From contig DS999406.1 in assembly GCA_000158155.1 (NCBI GenBank), forward strand, positions 558,924-622,923: a stretch of DNA of 64,000 bases, read 5' to 3'. Under the pieces are notes generated by a model, which made no database searches, was not told the DNA's origin, and was given only the letters and a program-made list of their open reading frames with translations. The stretch comes from a gamma proteobacterium NOR5-3. Its GTDB lineage: Bacteria; Pseudomonadota; Gammaproteobacteria; Pseudomonadales; Halieaceae. Below are positions 45,940 through 54,623 of this stretch, piece by piece; within the stretch, counting starts at the first letter, position 1; each line of letters opens with the position of its first letter. The position numbers and the translations under genes were made by a program.

Positions 45940-47364
45940 GTGCACAAAGATTTCGCAACAGGTTTAGGCATTACCCTCTTTCGGACGTTGGCGAAATCTG
46001 TCGGGCGGGGCTCGCTTGCCGTGCTGCTCGCGGCGGCCTTGCCCGTCACTGCCCAGACCCTTGATGATGAAGCGGTGTCCTGGCTACAGGCTTTTCTGAA
46101 AATCGATACCATCAACCCGCCCGGAAACGAGTCCCGGGCCGTGGATTTTTACAGCAAGATCTTTGATGCCGAGGGCATCTCCTGGGGCTCGGCAGAGAGT
46201 GCGCCGGGTCGCGGCAATATCTGGGCGCGTATTGAGGGTGGCGACAAACCCGCCCTGATTCTTTTGCAACACACCGACGTTGTACCCGCCGATCCCAAGT
46301 ACTGGACCACGGATCCTCTGTCGGGAGAGATCCGCGATGGTTACATCTGGGGTCGCGGTGCTATTGATATGAAGGGCACCGGTATCACCCAGCTCGCTAC
46401 GTTTTTGAGCTTGCATCGTGCGGGCAAGCCGCTGAATCGCGATGTGGTGTTTGTGGCCACGGCCGATGAAGAGGCCGGTGGATTGTTTGGTGCGGGTTGG
46501 CTGCTGAAGAATCACCCTGAGGTATTTGATAACGCCGGCTTGCTACTGAATGAAGGCGGCAGTGGGCGATTGACCGCCAAGGGCGAGACCATATTCTCGG
46601 TAGAGCTTACTCAGAAGGTACCCGTTTGGCTGCGACTTACTGCCGTAGACAAACCCGGGCACGGTTCTATGCCCTATCCAACATCTTCTGTGACCCGCGT
46701 GGTGCAGGCCATGGAATTGATGCGTACCAATCCCTTCCCGGCGCGGATCATTCCACCCGTCGATGCCATGTTTCGAAGCATTGCGCAAAGCGCAGAGCCA
46801 GAATGGGCCCCGTACTTTGCCAATATGGCCGAGGCAATTGAAGAGCCTGAGTTTCTGACTCGCCTGCAAAAATTTTCGCCTCCTATGCATGCGCTAACGC
46901 GGGATACCTGCTCGCTCACACGCTTGTCTGCGTCTAACAAGATCAACGTTGTTCCCCCGGAGTCCTGGGGAGAGATTGACTGCCGTATTCTTCCCGACAA
47001 AGCGGTGGATGATTTTGTGGAGGAGGTCAGGCAGATCGTGGCGCCCAGCGGCGTCGAAGTCGAGGTGCTCATGGCGTTTTCGCCGGCGATCACTGATACC
47101 GGCTCCAGGCTGTACAGCGCGATTACCGACATCACCGCCGAGCGTCACCCGGGCTCACGGGTGATGCCCTCGGTTTCAGCGGGTTTTACCGATAGTCACT
47201 TTACGCGCGATGCCGGCATCGCCAGCTATGGCTTTACGCCCACGGTCATACCCGAGTCCGAAATGGTTCGAATTCACGGGAATGACGAGCGTATCAGTGA
47301 AGCGGCGTTTCGCGCCGGGGTCGATGATCACTTAGCGATCATTGAGGCCGTGGTTTACGACTGA
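45940..47364 (+). CDS. Exported M20-family metallopeptidase
   Basis: A 474-residue zinc peptidase related to carboxypeptidase G2, ArgE and DapE. From GTG 45940 (AGGAG 10 bases upstream) an export signal ends near P-V-T-A-Q-T (about 39). Metal ligands are visible in L-L-Q-H-T-D-V-V-P, G-R-G-A-I-D-M-K-G and T-A-D-E-E-A-G-G, with the last histidine near E-M-V-R-I-H-G-N-D-E. It probably trims peptides or N-acylated amino acids in the periplasm. The open frame upstream to 45790 lacks family sequence. It overlaps the convergent PEP-CTERM gene by 10 bases. Confidence 0.88.
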   Translation: MHKDFATGLGITLFRTLAKSVGRGSLAVLLAAALPVTAQTLDDEAVSWLQAFLKIDTINPPGNESRAVDFYSKIFDAEGISWGSAESAPGRGNIWARIEGGDKPALILLQHTDVVPADPKYWTTDPLSGEIRDGYIWGRGAIDMKGTGITQLATFLSLHRAGKPLNRDVVFVATADEEAGGLFGAGWLLKNHPEVFDNAGLLLNEGGSGRLTAKGETIFSVELTQKVPVWLRLTAVDKPGHGSMPYPTSSVTRVVQAMELMRTNPFPARIIPPVDAMFRSIAQSAEPEWAPYFANMAEAIEEPEFLTRLQKFSPPMHALTRDTCSLTRLSASNKINVVPPESWGEIDCRILPDKAVDDFVEEVRQIVAPSGVEVEVLMAFSPAITDTGSRLYSAITDITAERHPGSRVMPSVSAGFTDSHFTRDAGIASYGFTPTVIPESEMVRIHGNDERISEAAFRAGVDDHLAIIEAVVYD

Positions 47365-48041
47365 CGGCGGCGCCATAAAAGCAGAGCGCCCACGGCCATC
47401 AGAGGCAAGGAGCCGGGGACCGGAACGGCGTTCACTTCCAGCGTAGACCACTCGGAAGCGTTGCCTACGGGTATCTGTGGGCTTTCACTAAATGAAGAAA
47501 TCTCGGGCGTTTCCCAAGTGCGGTACTGAGCGGAGTTGATACCGTCACAGCAGCCCTCAAAACCCAGGAGGGTAAGGGAGAAGTCACCGGCATCGGCGAG
47601 CACATAGCTCTTTACGTCAGAGTTACCCCAGTTTTTGGACCACCAAATGTCTTCGTTAAAGTAGTCCAGAGGGGCGCCTGCCGAGTCCGCAAAAATGAAG
47701 CCGCCTCGTCCCCAATCTAGTCCGAATTGAAATTCGGCACCGCCGCTCAAGCTGCCGGTGATTGTGTATAAAGCACCGTAGTTTCTTTTGCCGCCGCCAC
47801 AGGTGCCGCTGTAGCTAACGCCCTCAAGAGCCCCGAGATCCTGGCTACACACAGAGCCTTCACTGGATTCGAAGGCATTCAAAGCAGCTGTGTAACGCTC
47901 TTCGTCAGTCCCGCCGAGATGTCTTGCGGTGAATGTCGTACTCACCATCTGCACATTAATGGAATCAATAACAAGACCTGCACTGGCCAGGCTTGAACAG
48001 GTAGCGAGTGTGAGGCCGGCAATAAACTTTGAGTAACGCAT
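47355..48041 (-). CDS. PEP-CTERM sorted secreted protein
   Basis: A 228-residue exported protein. Signal peptide 1-21 ends S-L-A-S-A-G. The C-terminus is a typical PEP-CTERM signal: V-P-V-P-G-S, a hydrophobic helix L-P-L-M-A-V-G-A-L-L-L and a W-R-R-R-Q-S tail. The mature part has two cysteine pairs (G-T-C-G-G-G and E-G-C-C-D-G) and is otherwise unrecognised. Exosortase (EpsH/XrtA) would process it to the exopolysaccharide pathway; no exosortase is in this window. Confidence 0.88.
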   Translation of the reverse strand: MRYSKFIAGLTLATCSSLASAGLVIDSINVQMVSTTFTARHLGGTDEERYTAALNAFESSEGSVCSQDLGALEGVSYSGTCGGGKRNYGALYTITGSLSGGAEFQFGLDWGRGGFIFADSAGAPLDYFNEDIWWSKNWGNSDVKSYVLADAGDFSLTLLGFEGCCDGINSAQYRTWETPEISSFSESPQIPVGNASEWSTLEVNAVPVPGSLPLMAVGALLLWRRRQS

Positions 48042-48260
48042 GATTCGGTACTTCTGATAGGGATATGGGTCTATTGAGTCTCACGAGCAGCTTCGGCGCA
48101 TTCTTTCGCCCCATTGAGCGTGATCCCGGTCACTTTCAGGCCTGCGCCCGAGTGCAAACTGTGAATTGCGTCACAGCGTGTTCTGCCGGTCAGGTCCTTT
48201 GACCTTGGAATCATTGCACCGGAGAATGCTTACCCGTTCTTTAATGAATCTGGAAATCAA

Positions 48261-48668
48261 TTGACTGAGCTTACACACTGGCAGCTTCATCCTACGCTTG
48301 CCCAAGACTGTCACTTTATAGGGCGTGTCTCGTGTGCGGAGCTGCTGCTGCATCGCAATGCCTCGCTGCACTGGTTCATTCTTGTGCCGCACACCGATGT
48401 AGTCGATATGTTGGATCTACCGGCAGATGAGCGCAATGCTCTTCTGGGTCAGGCAAGCAAGGTAGGTCACTATCTCAAGCAGACGCTGCACTACCCTCGT
48501 GTAAATGTTGGGGCGTTGGGTTTGGTCGTACCGCAGCTACATCTGCATGTTATTGGGCGTCGTGAGGATGACCCCTGCTGGCCAGCGCCGGTGTGGGGGA
48601 ATCTTGATGTTGATGCAGCGTATAGTGCGCGGGATGTTGAGCGCTTTCGCAGCGAATTGATGAGGTAG
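48261..48668 (+). CDS. HIT family (histidine triad) hydrolase
   Basis: A 135-residue protein of the HIT superfamily of nucleotide hydrolases. The active-site motif reads Q-L-H-L-H-V-I, with the first histidine of the triad replaced by glutamine, which I believe is usual for this proteobacterial subgroup. TTG 48261 is the only start in frame near the N-terminus, with TGGAAA seven bases upstream. It runs directly into the IclR gene (2 bp gap). Confidence 0.85.
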   Translation: MTELTHWQLHPTLAQDCHFIGRVSCAELLLHRNASLHWFILVPHTDVVDMLDLPADERNALLGQASKVGHYLKQTLHYPRVNVGALGLVVPQLHLHVIGRREDDPCWPAPVWGNLDVDAAYSARDVERFRSELMR

Positions 48669-48670
48669 AA

Positions 48671-49483
48671 ATGACCCAACCCACACGGGACAGTGAGTAT
48701 CTGAGCACACTGGAGAGGGGCCTGTCGGTGCTCCGGGCCTTCTCTCGAGAACGAGCAGAGATGACGCTCTCGGAGATGGCAGCTGCGACCGGGCTGAGCC
48801 CCGCTGTTGCCCGCCGCTGTTTGCACACTCTGGTTGAGCTCGGCTACGTTGCCAAACGCGAGAAGCGCTTTCTTCTTACTGCAGAAGTAATGAGCTTTGC
48901 TTCTGCCTATCTCGAATCTATGAACCTGGAGCAAGTTGTGCGTCCGCACCTGCAGAGCGTGCGCGACGAAACCGGTGATAGCTCGTCCTTGGCGGTATTT
49001 TCAGACCCGGATGTGCTCTATCTACTGCATGTATCGACCAACCGCATGGTGCGCCTCGCTGCCGGTGTTGGCACACGATTTCCGGCGCATGCAACGTCTT
49101 TGGGCCGAATTCTGGTTGCCCACAGACCGCGGGAATTTATTGATGCATACGTCAAGAATACGGTAATTGAACGGTTCACCGACAAGACAATTGTTGACCG
49201 CAAGCGCCTTGCGCAGATCCTTAAAAAAGCAGCCCAGAACGATTACGCATCTATTCAGGATGAGCTGGACTACGGCATAGTCTCGGTGGCTGTGCCCATT
49301 CGAGCGGGGAATGGTGAGGTGATTGCCGCGATCAACTGTTCTACCGCGACCTCACGCGTTGAGCCCGAGGAGATGCTTGATACCCGCCTGCCGGTGCTAC
49401 GCCGCGCGGCTCGGGAGATCGAGATTGAACTGCAGCGCTATCCCATGCTGGTGAACTCCATTACTGCAGCGGCAGATTCCTGA
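48671..49483 (+). CDS. IclR family transcriptional regulator (PcaR/PcaU/PobR-like)
   Basis: A 270-residue regulator. The N-terminal winged helix-turn-helix is in L-E-R-G-L-S-V-L-R-A-F...T-L-S-E-M-A-A-A-T-G-L-S, and the C-terminal GAF-like effector domain has A-H-A-T-S-L-G-R-I-L and Y-G-I-V-S-V-A-V-P-I. The full layout, including the final catalogue of arginines, resembles regulators of aromatic-acid pathways. It is convergent with the hydrolase-lyase pair; two palindromes at 51140-51171 are its likely targets. Confidence 0.92.
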   Translation: MTQPTRDSEYLSTLERGLSVLRAFSRERAEMTLSEMAAATGLSPAVARRCLHTLVELGYVAKREKRFLLTAEVMSFASAYLESMNLEQVVRPHLQSVRDETGDSSSLAVFSDPDVLYLLHVSTNRMVRLAAGVGTRFPAHATSLGRILVAHRPREFIDAYVKNTVIERFTDKTIVDRKRLAQILKKAAQNDYASIQDELDYGIVSVAVPIRAGNGEVIAAINCSTATSRVEPEEMLDTRLPVLRRAAREIEIELQRYPMLVNSITAAADS

Positions 49484-49485
49484 CG

Positions 49486-50307
49486 TTACAGCGACCCCAA
49501 AAAGCGTTTCGTAATGGTGTTGTAGGCGTCCGCTCGGCTGAGATTACTGAGGTGGCCACAGCGCGGTAGAGTCATTTCTCGAGCGTTGGGCATACTCAAA
49601 CGAAGCTGTTGCGCGTGCGCTTTGCGAGCGTCTGTTTCGCGTTCACCGGTAATGATCAGCGTAGGTGTAGCCATGTTCGCTAGTTGTTTAAGAATAGCCG
49701 GGGGCGCTGGCCCTGAAGGCGCCGACAGTAGGTCCTGACCTCCGTAACCACGTACGGAGTGTTCTAATGCTGCCCTTTGCCTGTCATCCAGAGTATCGCT
49801 GCTCATAAGCGGGTGCGCGAGCCACTCATCCTGCATTTGAGAGAGTTTGCCCTGCGCAACGAGTTCTGCGTAATGACCCAGGGGAATGGCGCCCTCATCT
49901 TCCACGGGCGCTGTGTATCCATCGACCACCGCACCTTGCAAGATCAGTGAAAGCAGGCGCTCGGGTTTTGCTGCCGCGTAGCGCAGAGCGATGCGCGCTC
50001 CCTGGGACACACCCAGGAGGTGGACGCGCTCTACTCCCAGTGAGTCGATGATGGTATCGATATCGCCGGGTTCGGCGCCCAGGTTTGGCGCCGCAGCAGA
50101 CTCGCCAAAACCTCTACGATCATAAGTGACCAGTCGATAGTGTTCAGCTAAAGGCAGTTGTGAGTCGAAAGAGCTGTAGTCCAGCGTCCAGCCATGCACC
50201 AGCAAAAGGACCTCTCCGCTCCCACACTCGTGTAAGCGTATAGCCGCGCCGTCTTCGGGGTTCTGAATATCTGTGGAAGTCCAGGACCATTGCGATTCAG
50301 GGCTCAT
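49486..50307 (-). CDS. Alpha/beta hydrolase (enol-lactonase/esterase-like)
   Basis: A 273-residue hydrolase with oxyanion loop V-H-G-W-T-L, Y-D-R-R-G-F-G-E-S and nucleophile serine in G-V-S-Q-G-A; the histidine is in C-G-H-L-S-N. The layout is like 3-oxoadipate enol-lactonase and ring-cleavage-product hydrolases. Its start overlaps the upstream citryl-CoA-lyase-like gene by 11 bases, so both belong to one operon controlled from the 51.1-kb promoter region. Confidence 0.85.
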   Translation of the reverse strand: MSPESQWSWTSTDIQNPEDGAAIRLHECGSGEVLLLVHGWTLDYSSFDSQLPLAEHYRLVTYDRRGFGESAAAPNLGAEPGDIDTIIDSLGVERVHLLGVSQGARIALRYAAAKPERLLSLILQGAVVDGYTAPVEDEGAIPLGHYAELVAQGKLSQMQDEWLAHPLMSSDTLDDRQRAALEHSVRGYGGQDLLSAPSGPAPPAILKQLANMATPTLIITGERETDARKAHAQQLRLSMPNAREMTLPRCGHLSNLSRADAYNTITKRFLGSL

Positions 50308-51049
50308 AGCTTATGGGCTCCTGTGCACCTTTCCACATATCGTCGGCGATGGGTTGCTGGCTTTCTTCGAAGAGATGGCCCACCAGCCCCGCACAGCGCG
50401 CCACGAGAATTATCCCGCGCATCATGCCTGAGGGTATTGCAGCCTCTGCGAGCGCCGCACCAATGGCCGCGCTGATATTGGTCACCAGTTGTTTACCCAG
50501 GGCCTGGTTCAGTGCTGACTCTAATGTGTACATGGCCGCAATATGTTGCCCTTCGCAGGATGCTTCACTGCAGACTTCCAGCAGGCGTTTTACCCGCGGG
50601 TCTACGTCGTGATGAATGGGATGGCCAAAGCCCGGCAGCGGACGCCGGCGCTGTCGATAGTCCGCCACGATTTCCTGAGCGCAGCTATCCTTATCATCGG
50701 CAGCCACTATTTTTTCCAGCAGCGCACCGCATTCGCTTGCCGTGCCCGCGTAACGGTCTCCTACGCCCAGCAAGCCGGCGGCGATGGCACCTTGGTACGA
50801 TTCTGGCGCGCCGTAATGCGTTAGCCGTGTTACCACGGCGGATGGGACCAGGCCATGCTCCATGATAGTCACCAGCACGGCATTAACGATTTGGCTCTGG
50901 CGGGCATCCGGTTCTGTTCCCAGTGCCTGAATAAGAAATGCGTCGGTAAAGCTGCGCTTGCCGATGAGATCCTCTACCAGATCCTTGCCACGGATTGAGA
51001 TACTGTCCGCGTCGTAGCCGCAAATAGATGTAACCGCTTGTTTTTCCAC
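50297..51049 (-). CDS. Citryl-CoA lyase-like protein (citrate synthase superfamily)
   Basis: A 250-residue short member of the citrate synthase fold, lacking the N-terminal part of true citrate synthases. The active-site segment G-F-G-H-P-I-H-H-D-V-D-P-R carries the catalytic histidine and a conserved aspartate. Family members cleave or form C-C bonds between CoA thioesters and keto acids. Start GTG 51049. In this setting it may cleave a CoA-linked tricarboxylate or similar intermediate; the substrate is unknown. Confidence 0.85.
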   Translation of the reverse strand: MEKQAVTSICGYDADSISIRGKDLVEDLIGKRSFTDAFLIQALGTEPDARQSQIVNAVLVTIMEHGLVPSAVVTRLTHYGAPESYQGAIAAGLLGVGDRYAGTASECGALLEKIVAADDKDSCAQEIVADYRQRRRPLPGFGHPIHHDVDPRVKRLLEVCSEASCEGQHIAAMYTLESALNQALGKQLVTNISAAIGAALAEAAIPSGMMRGIILVARCAGLVGHLFEESQQPIADDMWKGAQEPISYEP

Positions 51050-51139
51050 TATTTTATCCTTTTAGGTCAAAGCTTATGGCGATGCAGAACTTTTCTGATA
51101 CCCATGCTTCATACCGGGAAACGATGTTTTTTAATTTAT

Positions 51140-51171
51140 TTCGCATACCGAACTTGATTTCGTTATGCGAA
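51140..51171. promoter_or_regulatory. Two tandem TTCG-N5-CGAA palindromes, candidate IclR operator
   Basis: TTCGCATACCGAA (51140-51152) and TTCGTTATGCGAA (51159-51171) are centred 19 bp apart, about two DNA turns. The outer arms also form an 8-bp perfect inverted repeat (TTCGCATA/TATGCGAA). They lie in the divergent gap between the lyase and TonB-receptor genes, overlapping a predicted -35. Confidence 0.6.
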
Positions 51172-51182
51172 GAAACTAGGCT
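51154..51182 (+). promoter_or_regulatory. Probable promoter of the TonB-receptor operon
   Basis: TTGATT (51154-51159) and TAGGCT (51177-51182) with a 17-bp spacer. The second operator half overlaps the -35 and spacer, suggesting repression or co-activation by the bound regulator. Confidence 0.4.
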
Positions 51183-51221
51183 ATGCCAGCTTAACAATAA
51201 AATCAAATGTGGAGAATAAGT

Positions 51222-53414
51222 ATGAAAAGTACCCTTAAGCCCATTGGTTTAATGGTGGCAGCTGCTTGTTGCGCGCCAGAAGTTTATGCCCAGAACGCCC
51301 TCGAAGAAGTCGTGGTGTCCGCGCGGAAGCGCAACGAGACGCTGGAAGACGCACCGGTATCCGTGCGTGCCTTCACTGAATCTGAGATCCAGTCTGCCGG
51401 CATATCAACGCCCCAGGATTTCATCAATCTCACCCCCAACGTGACCTTGGTGCAGACTCAGAACGCCGGTAATTCATTTTTGAACATTCGAGGCGTGTCG
51501 CAAGCCCGCAACAGCGAGATGTCTGCCGCGGTGCTGATCGATGGCGTTTTGATGTCCAACCCAACACAGTTTAATCAGCAGCTATTCGATATCGAGCAAA
51601 TTGAAGTCCTTCGGGGACCTCAGGGCGCACTGTACGGGCGCAACGCTATTGGCGGTGCCATAACTATCAATACCAAGCAGCCCGGCGATGAGTTCGAGGG
51701 GCGCATCGAGGCGGGTGTGGATAGTGGCCCTGGCTACAAGGTGCGCGGCACCATTGGCGGCCCAATTACTGACAACATACGCTATCGGCTTTCGGGCTCC
51801 TACATGGACACCGATGGCTTCATCAACAATCCGATACTGGGCGAAGAAGCGGATCCGGTGAAAGACGCCTCGGCTCGCCTGCGCCTAATCTGGGACATCA
51901 GCGACACCTTTAATGCGGACTTCCGTCTCAGCTACTCGAAGCTGGATACCCAGGCACTGTATTTCCGTATCGCCCCCGAAGCTGACGATCTTCTCCCGGT
52001 GCAGGTTAATAACCCCGGCAACAACGAGCGGGAATTTGTCAGCTCCAGTCTGAAGTTCGAGTGGATGACCGATGCGGGCACGTTTACCGCCATTACTGCC
52101 TACGATGATGTAAATGAAGTGCTCTCCGGCGATCAGTTCAATTTTCTTCCTCGCGAACGTTCGTCATTTAACTCCGATCCCTTTGGCGGGTTCATCAAAT
52201 TCCTGACGGGAGATGAGTTCACGGATCTGAGCCAGAACCAGTATCTGGAAGTGGAATCCATCTCCCAGGAAGTACGTTTTGCGTCTCCCGCAGAAGAGCG
52301 TCTGCGCTGGATCGTAGGTGCCTATGCCATTGCGACCGACCGTTACATTTCGACGGGCAACCAGATTGACCGAGGCTTCGGTGTCTTTGATGTCGAAAAA
52401 GAGTTTCGTCCTTCGGTATTCGTAGACCCCAGTGATCCCAGCCCTCAGCTGAACATACTCGCAGATGGTCAGGATAACTTCGCCTGGGCCGTATTCGGGC
52501 AGATTGCCTATGACATCTCCGACAAGATGGAGGCCAGCTTTTCGCTGCGCTATGACGACGATGAGCGCGAGAACACCACGCTCACTCCTCCGCTGTACAA
52601 CACATCGGGTCTGGACCTTGTATTTGGTGAGAAGCGCACCGAAAGCTGGGATGCCCTGCAGCCTAAATTTACCCTGCGTTACCAGCCCAACGATGACATG
52701 ACGGTCTACGCTGATCTGAGCCGCGGATTCCGCAGTGGCGGGTTTAACCAGACGGGCGTAGGCGAAGCGGTACCGGCTCCAGGTGTGGGCGATATCTTTG
52801 ATGAGCAAATCTCGGACACCTTCGAGATCGGCGCAAAGAGCTCCTTCTGGGATGGGCGCGCCAGTGCATCTGTCGCTTTGTATTACACAGAATTTGAAGG
52901 CGCATACTTCTTCTACTTTGATGCAGGCACCAGCACCCAGAACCTGGGTAACATCGACGACACCGAGTACCTGGGGCTTGAGCTTGAGGCCAATGCTGCG
53001 TTTACGGACAACTTCAGTGCTTACGTAGGCTTTGGTTATTCCGACAGCGAAATCCAGAAAGCGGCAGACCCTTCACAGGTTGGCAACCAGGCGCCTCTTG
53101 TATCCGAATACACAGTAAATCTCGGCGGCGTTTATCGCCAGCCTGTGGATATGTTCGGGGGCATGGAGTTTGTCGCTCGTGCCGACTTTTCGCGCACGGG
53201 TGAGACCTGGTGGGAGCCGGACAATATCACCTCGCGAAGCCCGATCAACTTGTTGGATATGCGCATTGGTTTTGAAGCCGCCGACAACTGGACCGTAACC
53301 TTGTGGGGCAAAAACGTTCTGGACGAAGAGTACAACACCGAGTACTCCCCCGGCGGCTTTATCTGGCCTGCACTGCCCGCGCGCTATGGCTTGGAATTCA
53401 GCAAGCGTTTCTAG
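51222..53414 (+). CDS. TonB-dependent outer membrane receptor
   Basis: A 730-residue outer-membrane importer. Signal peptide 1-22 ends Y-A-Q-N, followed by a TonB-box-like L-E-E-V-V-V-S-A-R-K-R. The plug domain shows I-R-G-V-S and I-E-V-L-R-G-P-Q-G-A-L-Y-G-R-N-A-I-G-G-A-I, and the barrel ends in F. Start ATG 51222 with GGAGA spaced seven bases. It heads the catabolic operon and should bring the substrate into the periplasm; the ligand type (siderophore versus carbon source) is judged from its neighbours. Confidence 0.94.
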   Translation: MKSTLKPIGLMVAAACCAPEVYAQNALEEVVVSARKRNETLEDAPVSVRAFTESEIQSAGISTPQDFINLTPNVTLVQTQNAGNSFLNIRGVSQARNSEMSAAVLIDGVLMSNPTQFNQQLFDIEQIEVLRGPQGALYGRNAIGGAITINTKQPGDEFEGRIEAGVDSGPGYKVRGTIGGPITDNIRYRLSGSYMDTDGFINNPILGEEADPVKDASARLRLIWDISDTFNADFRLSYSKLDTQALYFRIAPEADDLLPVQVNNPGNNEREFVSSSLKFEWMTDAGTFTAITAYDDVNEVLSGDQFNFLPRERSSFNSDPFGGFIKFLTGDEFTDLSQNQYLEVESISQEVRFASPAEERLRWIVGAYAIATDRYISTGNQIDRGFGVFDVEKEFRPSVFVDPSDPSPQLNILADGQDNFAWAVFGQIAYDISDKMEASFSLRYDDDERENTTLTPPLYNTSGLDLVFGEKRTESWDALQPKFTLRYQPNDDMTVYADLSRGFRSGGFNQTGVGEAVPAPGVGDIFDEQISDTFEIGAKSSFWDGRASASVALYYTEFEGAYFFYFDAGTSTQNLGNIDDTEYLGLELEANAAFTDNFSAYVGFGYSDSEIQKAADPSQVGNQAPLVSEYTVNLGGVYRQPVDMFGGMEFVARADFSRTGETWWEPDNITSRSPINLLDMRIGFEAADNWTVTLWGKNVLDEEYNTEYSPGGFIWPALPARYGLEFSKRF

Positions 53415-53448
53415 GTCAAAGTCACGCCTAAGATAAAAGGAGAAAAAC

Positions 53449-53991
53449 ATGAACTCAGCGTTACAGATCAAAAGCAGTCTTCATCACAACGCCTATGTCA
53501 CTGACGACATGGAAGCCGTTCGCAAGTTCTATGAAGAAGTGATCGGCTACAGCCTCGTGGCAACCTGGGCAGAAAAAGCCGAATTGTTTGGCAGAGAAAG
53601 AACCTACATGCACTGTTTCTTCGACATAGGTGACGGTTCTTGCCTGGCATTTTTCCAGTTTGCCGATAGCGAAGATCAGGCGGAGTTCGGTCCGGAGTTG
53701 GCGCCTTCAGCTTTTCGTCATCTGGCCATGAAGGTTGACCAGCCGACCCAGGATGCGATTCGTGATCGCATCGCCGCTGCCGGCATCAGTGAGCCAGAGA
53801 CTTATATTCTGGATCACGGTTACTGCTACTCGCTGTACGTGAAGGATCCGTCAGGACTGCTGGTCGAGTTTACGGTTGACCATGACGATGTAGATGCAAT
53901 TAACGCAGAGCGTAAACGACAGGCCCATGAAGAGCTTGCCAACTGGTTGGCAGGTGACCACACGCCCAACAACACACAGTTTCACCGATAG
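53449..53991 (+). CDS. VOC family protein (glyoxalase/extradiol-dioxygenase-like)
   Basis: A 180-residue VOC protein. Possible metal ligands are histidine in L-H-H-N-A-Y (residue 12 or 13), histidine in F-R-H-L-A-M-K-V, and glutamate in L-L-V-E-F-T. The C-terminal 35 residues are a charged extension beyond the VOC fold. AAAGGAG lies eight bases upstream of the ATG. Second gene of the operon; it might isomerise or cleave a pathway intermediate, but a specific reaction is not supported. Confidence 0.82.
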   Translation: MNSALQIKSSLHHNAYVTDDMEAVRKFYEEVIGYSLVATWAEKAELFGRERTYMHCFFDIGDGSCLAFFQFADSEDQAEFGPELAPSAFRHLAMKVDQPTQDAIRDRIAAAGISEPETYILDHGYCYSLYVKDPSGLLVEFTVDHDDVDAINAERKRQAHEELANWLAGDHTPNNTQFHR

Positions 53992-54008
53992 TAAAAAGGA
54001 TTCAGCTA

Positions 54009-54590
54009 ATGAGTTACTCCGTTTGTGTTGTTTATCACAGTGGCTATGGACATACGCTCGAGCAGGCAAAGGCTGTCGCCGAAGGTGCCGGGTCTGTAGA
54101 TGGTGTTGAGTCCACGCTGATTGCCGTGGCTGAGCTTGAGGCAGCGGATGCGCCGGCCTGGGATGCGCTGGATGCCTGCGATGCCATGGTGTTTGGTAGC
54201 CCGACTTACATGGGCAGCGCCTCCGCTGCGTTTAAAGCTTTTATGGAAGCGACCTCGCAGCGCTGGATGGAGCAACGCTGGGCCATGAAGCTCGCGGCGG
54301 GATTCACAAACTCCGGGTCGCAAAACGGTGACAAGCAGAACACCCTGATGCAGTTTATTACCCTTGCGGCGCAGCACGGCATGCTCTGGGTCAACCTGAA
54401 TCAAATGCCGGGGAATAACAGTACCGCCGGCTCCGAGAATGATATGAACCGTCTGGGAGCGTCTCTTGGCGCAATGGCACAGTCCGCCGTTGATGCTGGC
54501 CCTGACGTCGGCCCAACACAAGCTGATCTCGAAACTGCCAAGGCATTTGGTGCCCACGTCGCGGCCTGCGCAAGCCGCTGGAACAAATAA
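54009..54590 (+). CDS. Flavodoxin-fold NAD(P)H oxidoreductase (WrbA-like)
   Basis: A 193-residue flavoprotein. The FMN phosphate loop is V-V-Y-H-S-G-Y-G-H-T near the N-terminus, and G-S-P-T-Y-M-G-S-A-S-A is the characteristic second flavin loop. The family reduces quinones or serves as electron carrier. It is placed 17 bp after the VOC gene, so it may recycle a quinone or supply electrons to another step of the same pathway. Confidence 0.86.
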   Translation: MSYSVCVVYHSGYGHTLEQAKAVAEGAGSVDGVESTLIAVAELEAADAPAWDALDACDAMVFGSPTYMGSASAAFKAFMEATSQRWMEQRWAMKLAAGFTNSGSQNGDKQNTLMQFITLAAQHGMLWVNLNQMPGNNSTAGSENDMNRLGASLGAMAQSAVDAGPDVGPTQADLETAKAFGAHVAACASRWNK

Positions 54591-54594
54591 AAGT

Positions 54595-54613
54595 GCGGCG
54601 CCCTGAGCGCCGC
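54595..54613 (+). other. Stable intercistronic hairpin
   Basis: A perfect 7-bp stem GCGGCGC/GCGCCGC with a five-base loop lies between the flavodoxin and CoA-ligase genes. No T-run follows, so it more likely stabilises or divides the operon mRNA than terminates it. Confidence 0.5.
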
Positions 54614-54623
54614 CAGGATATGG

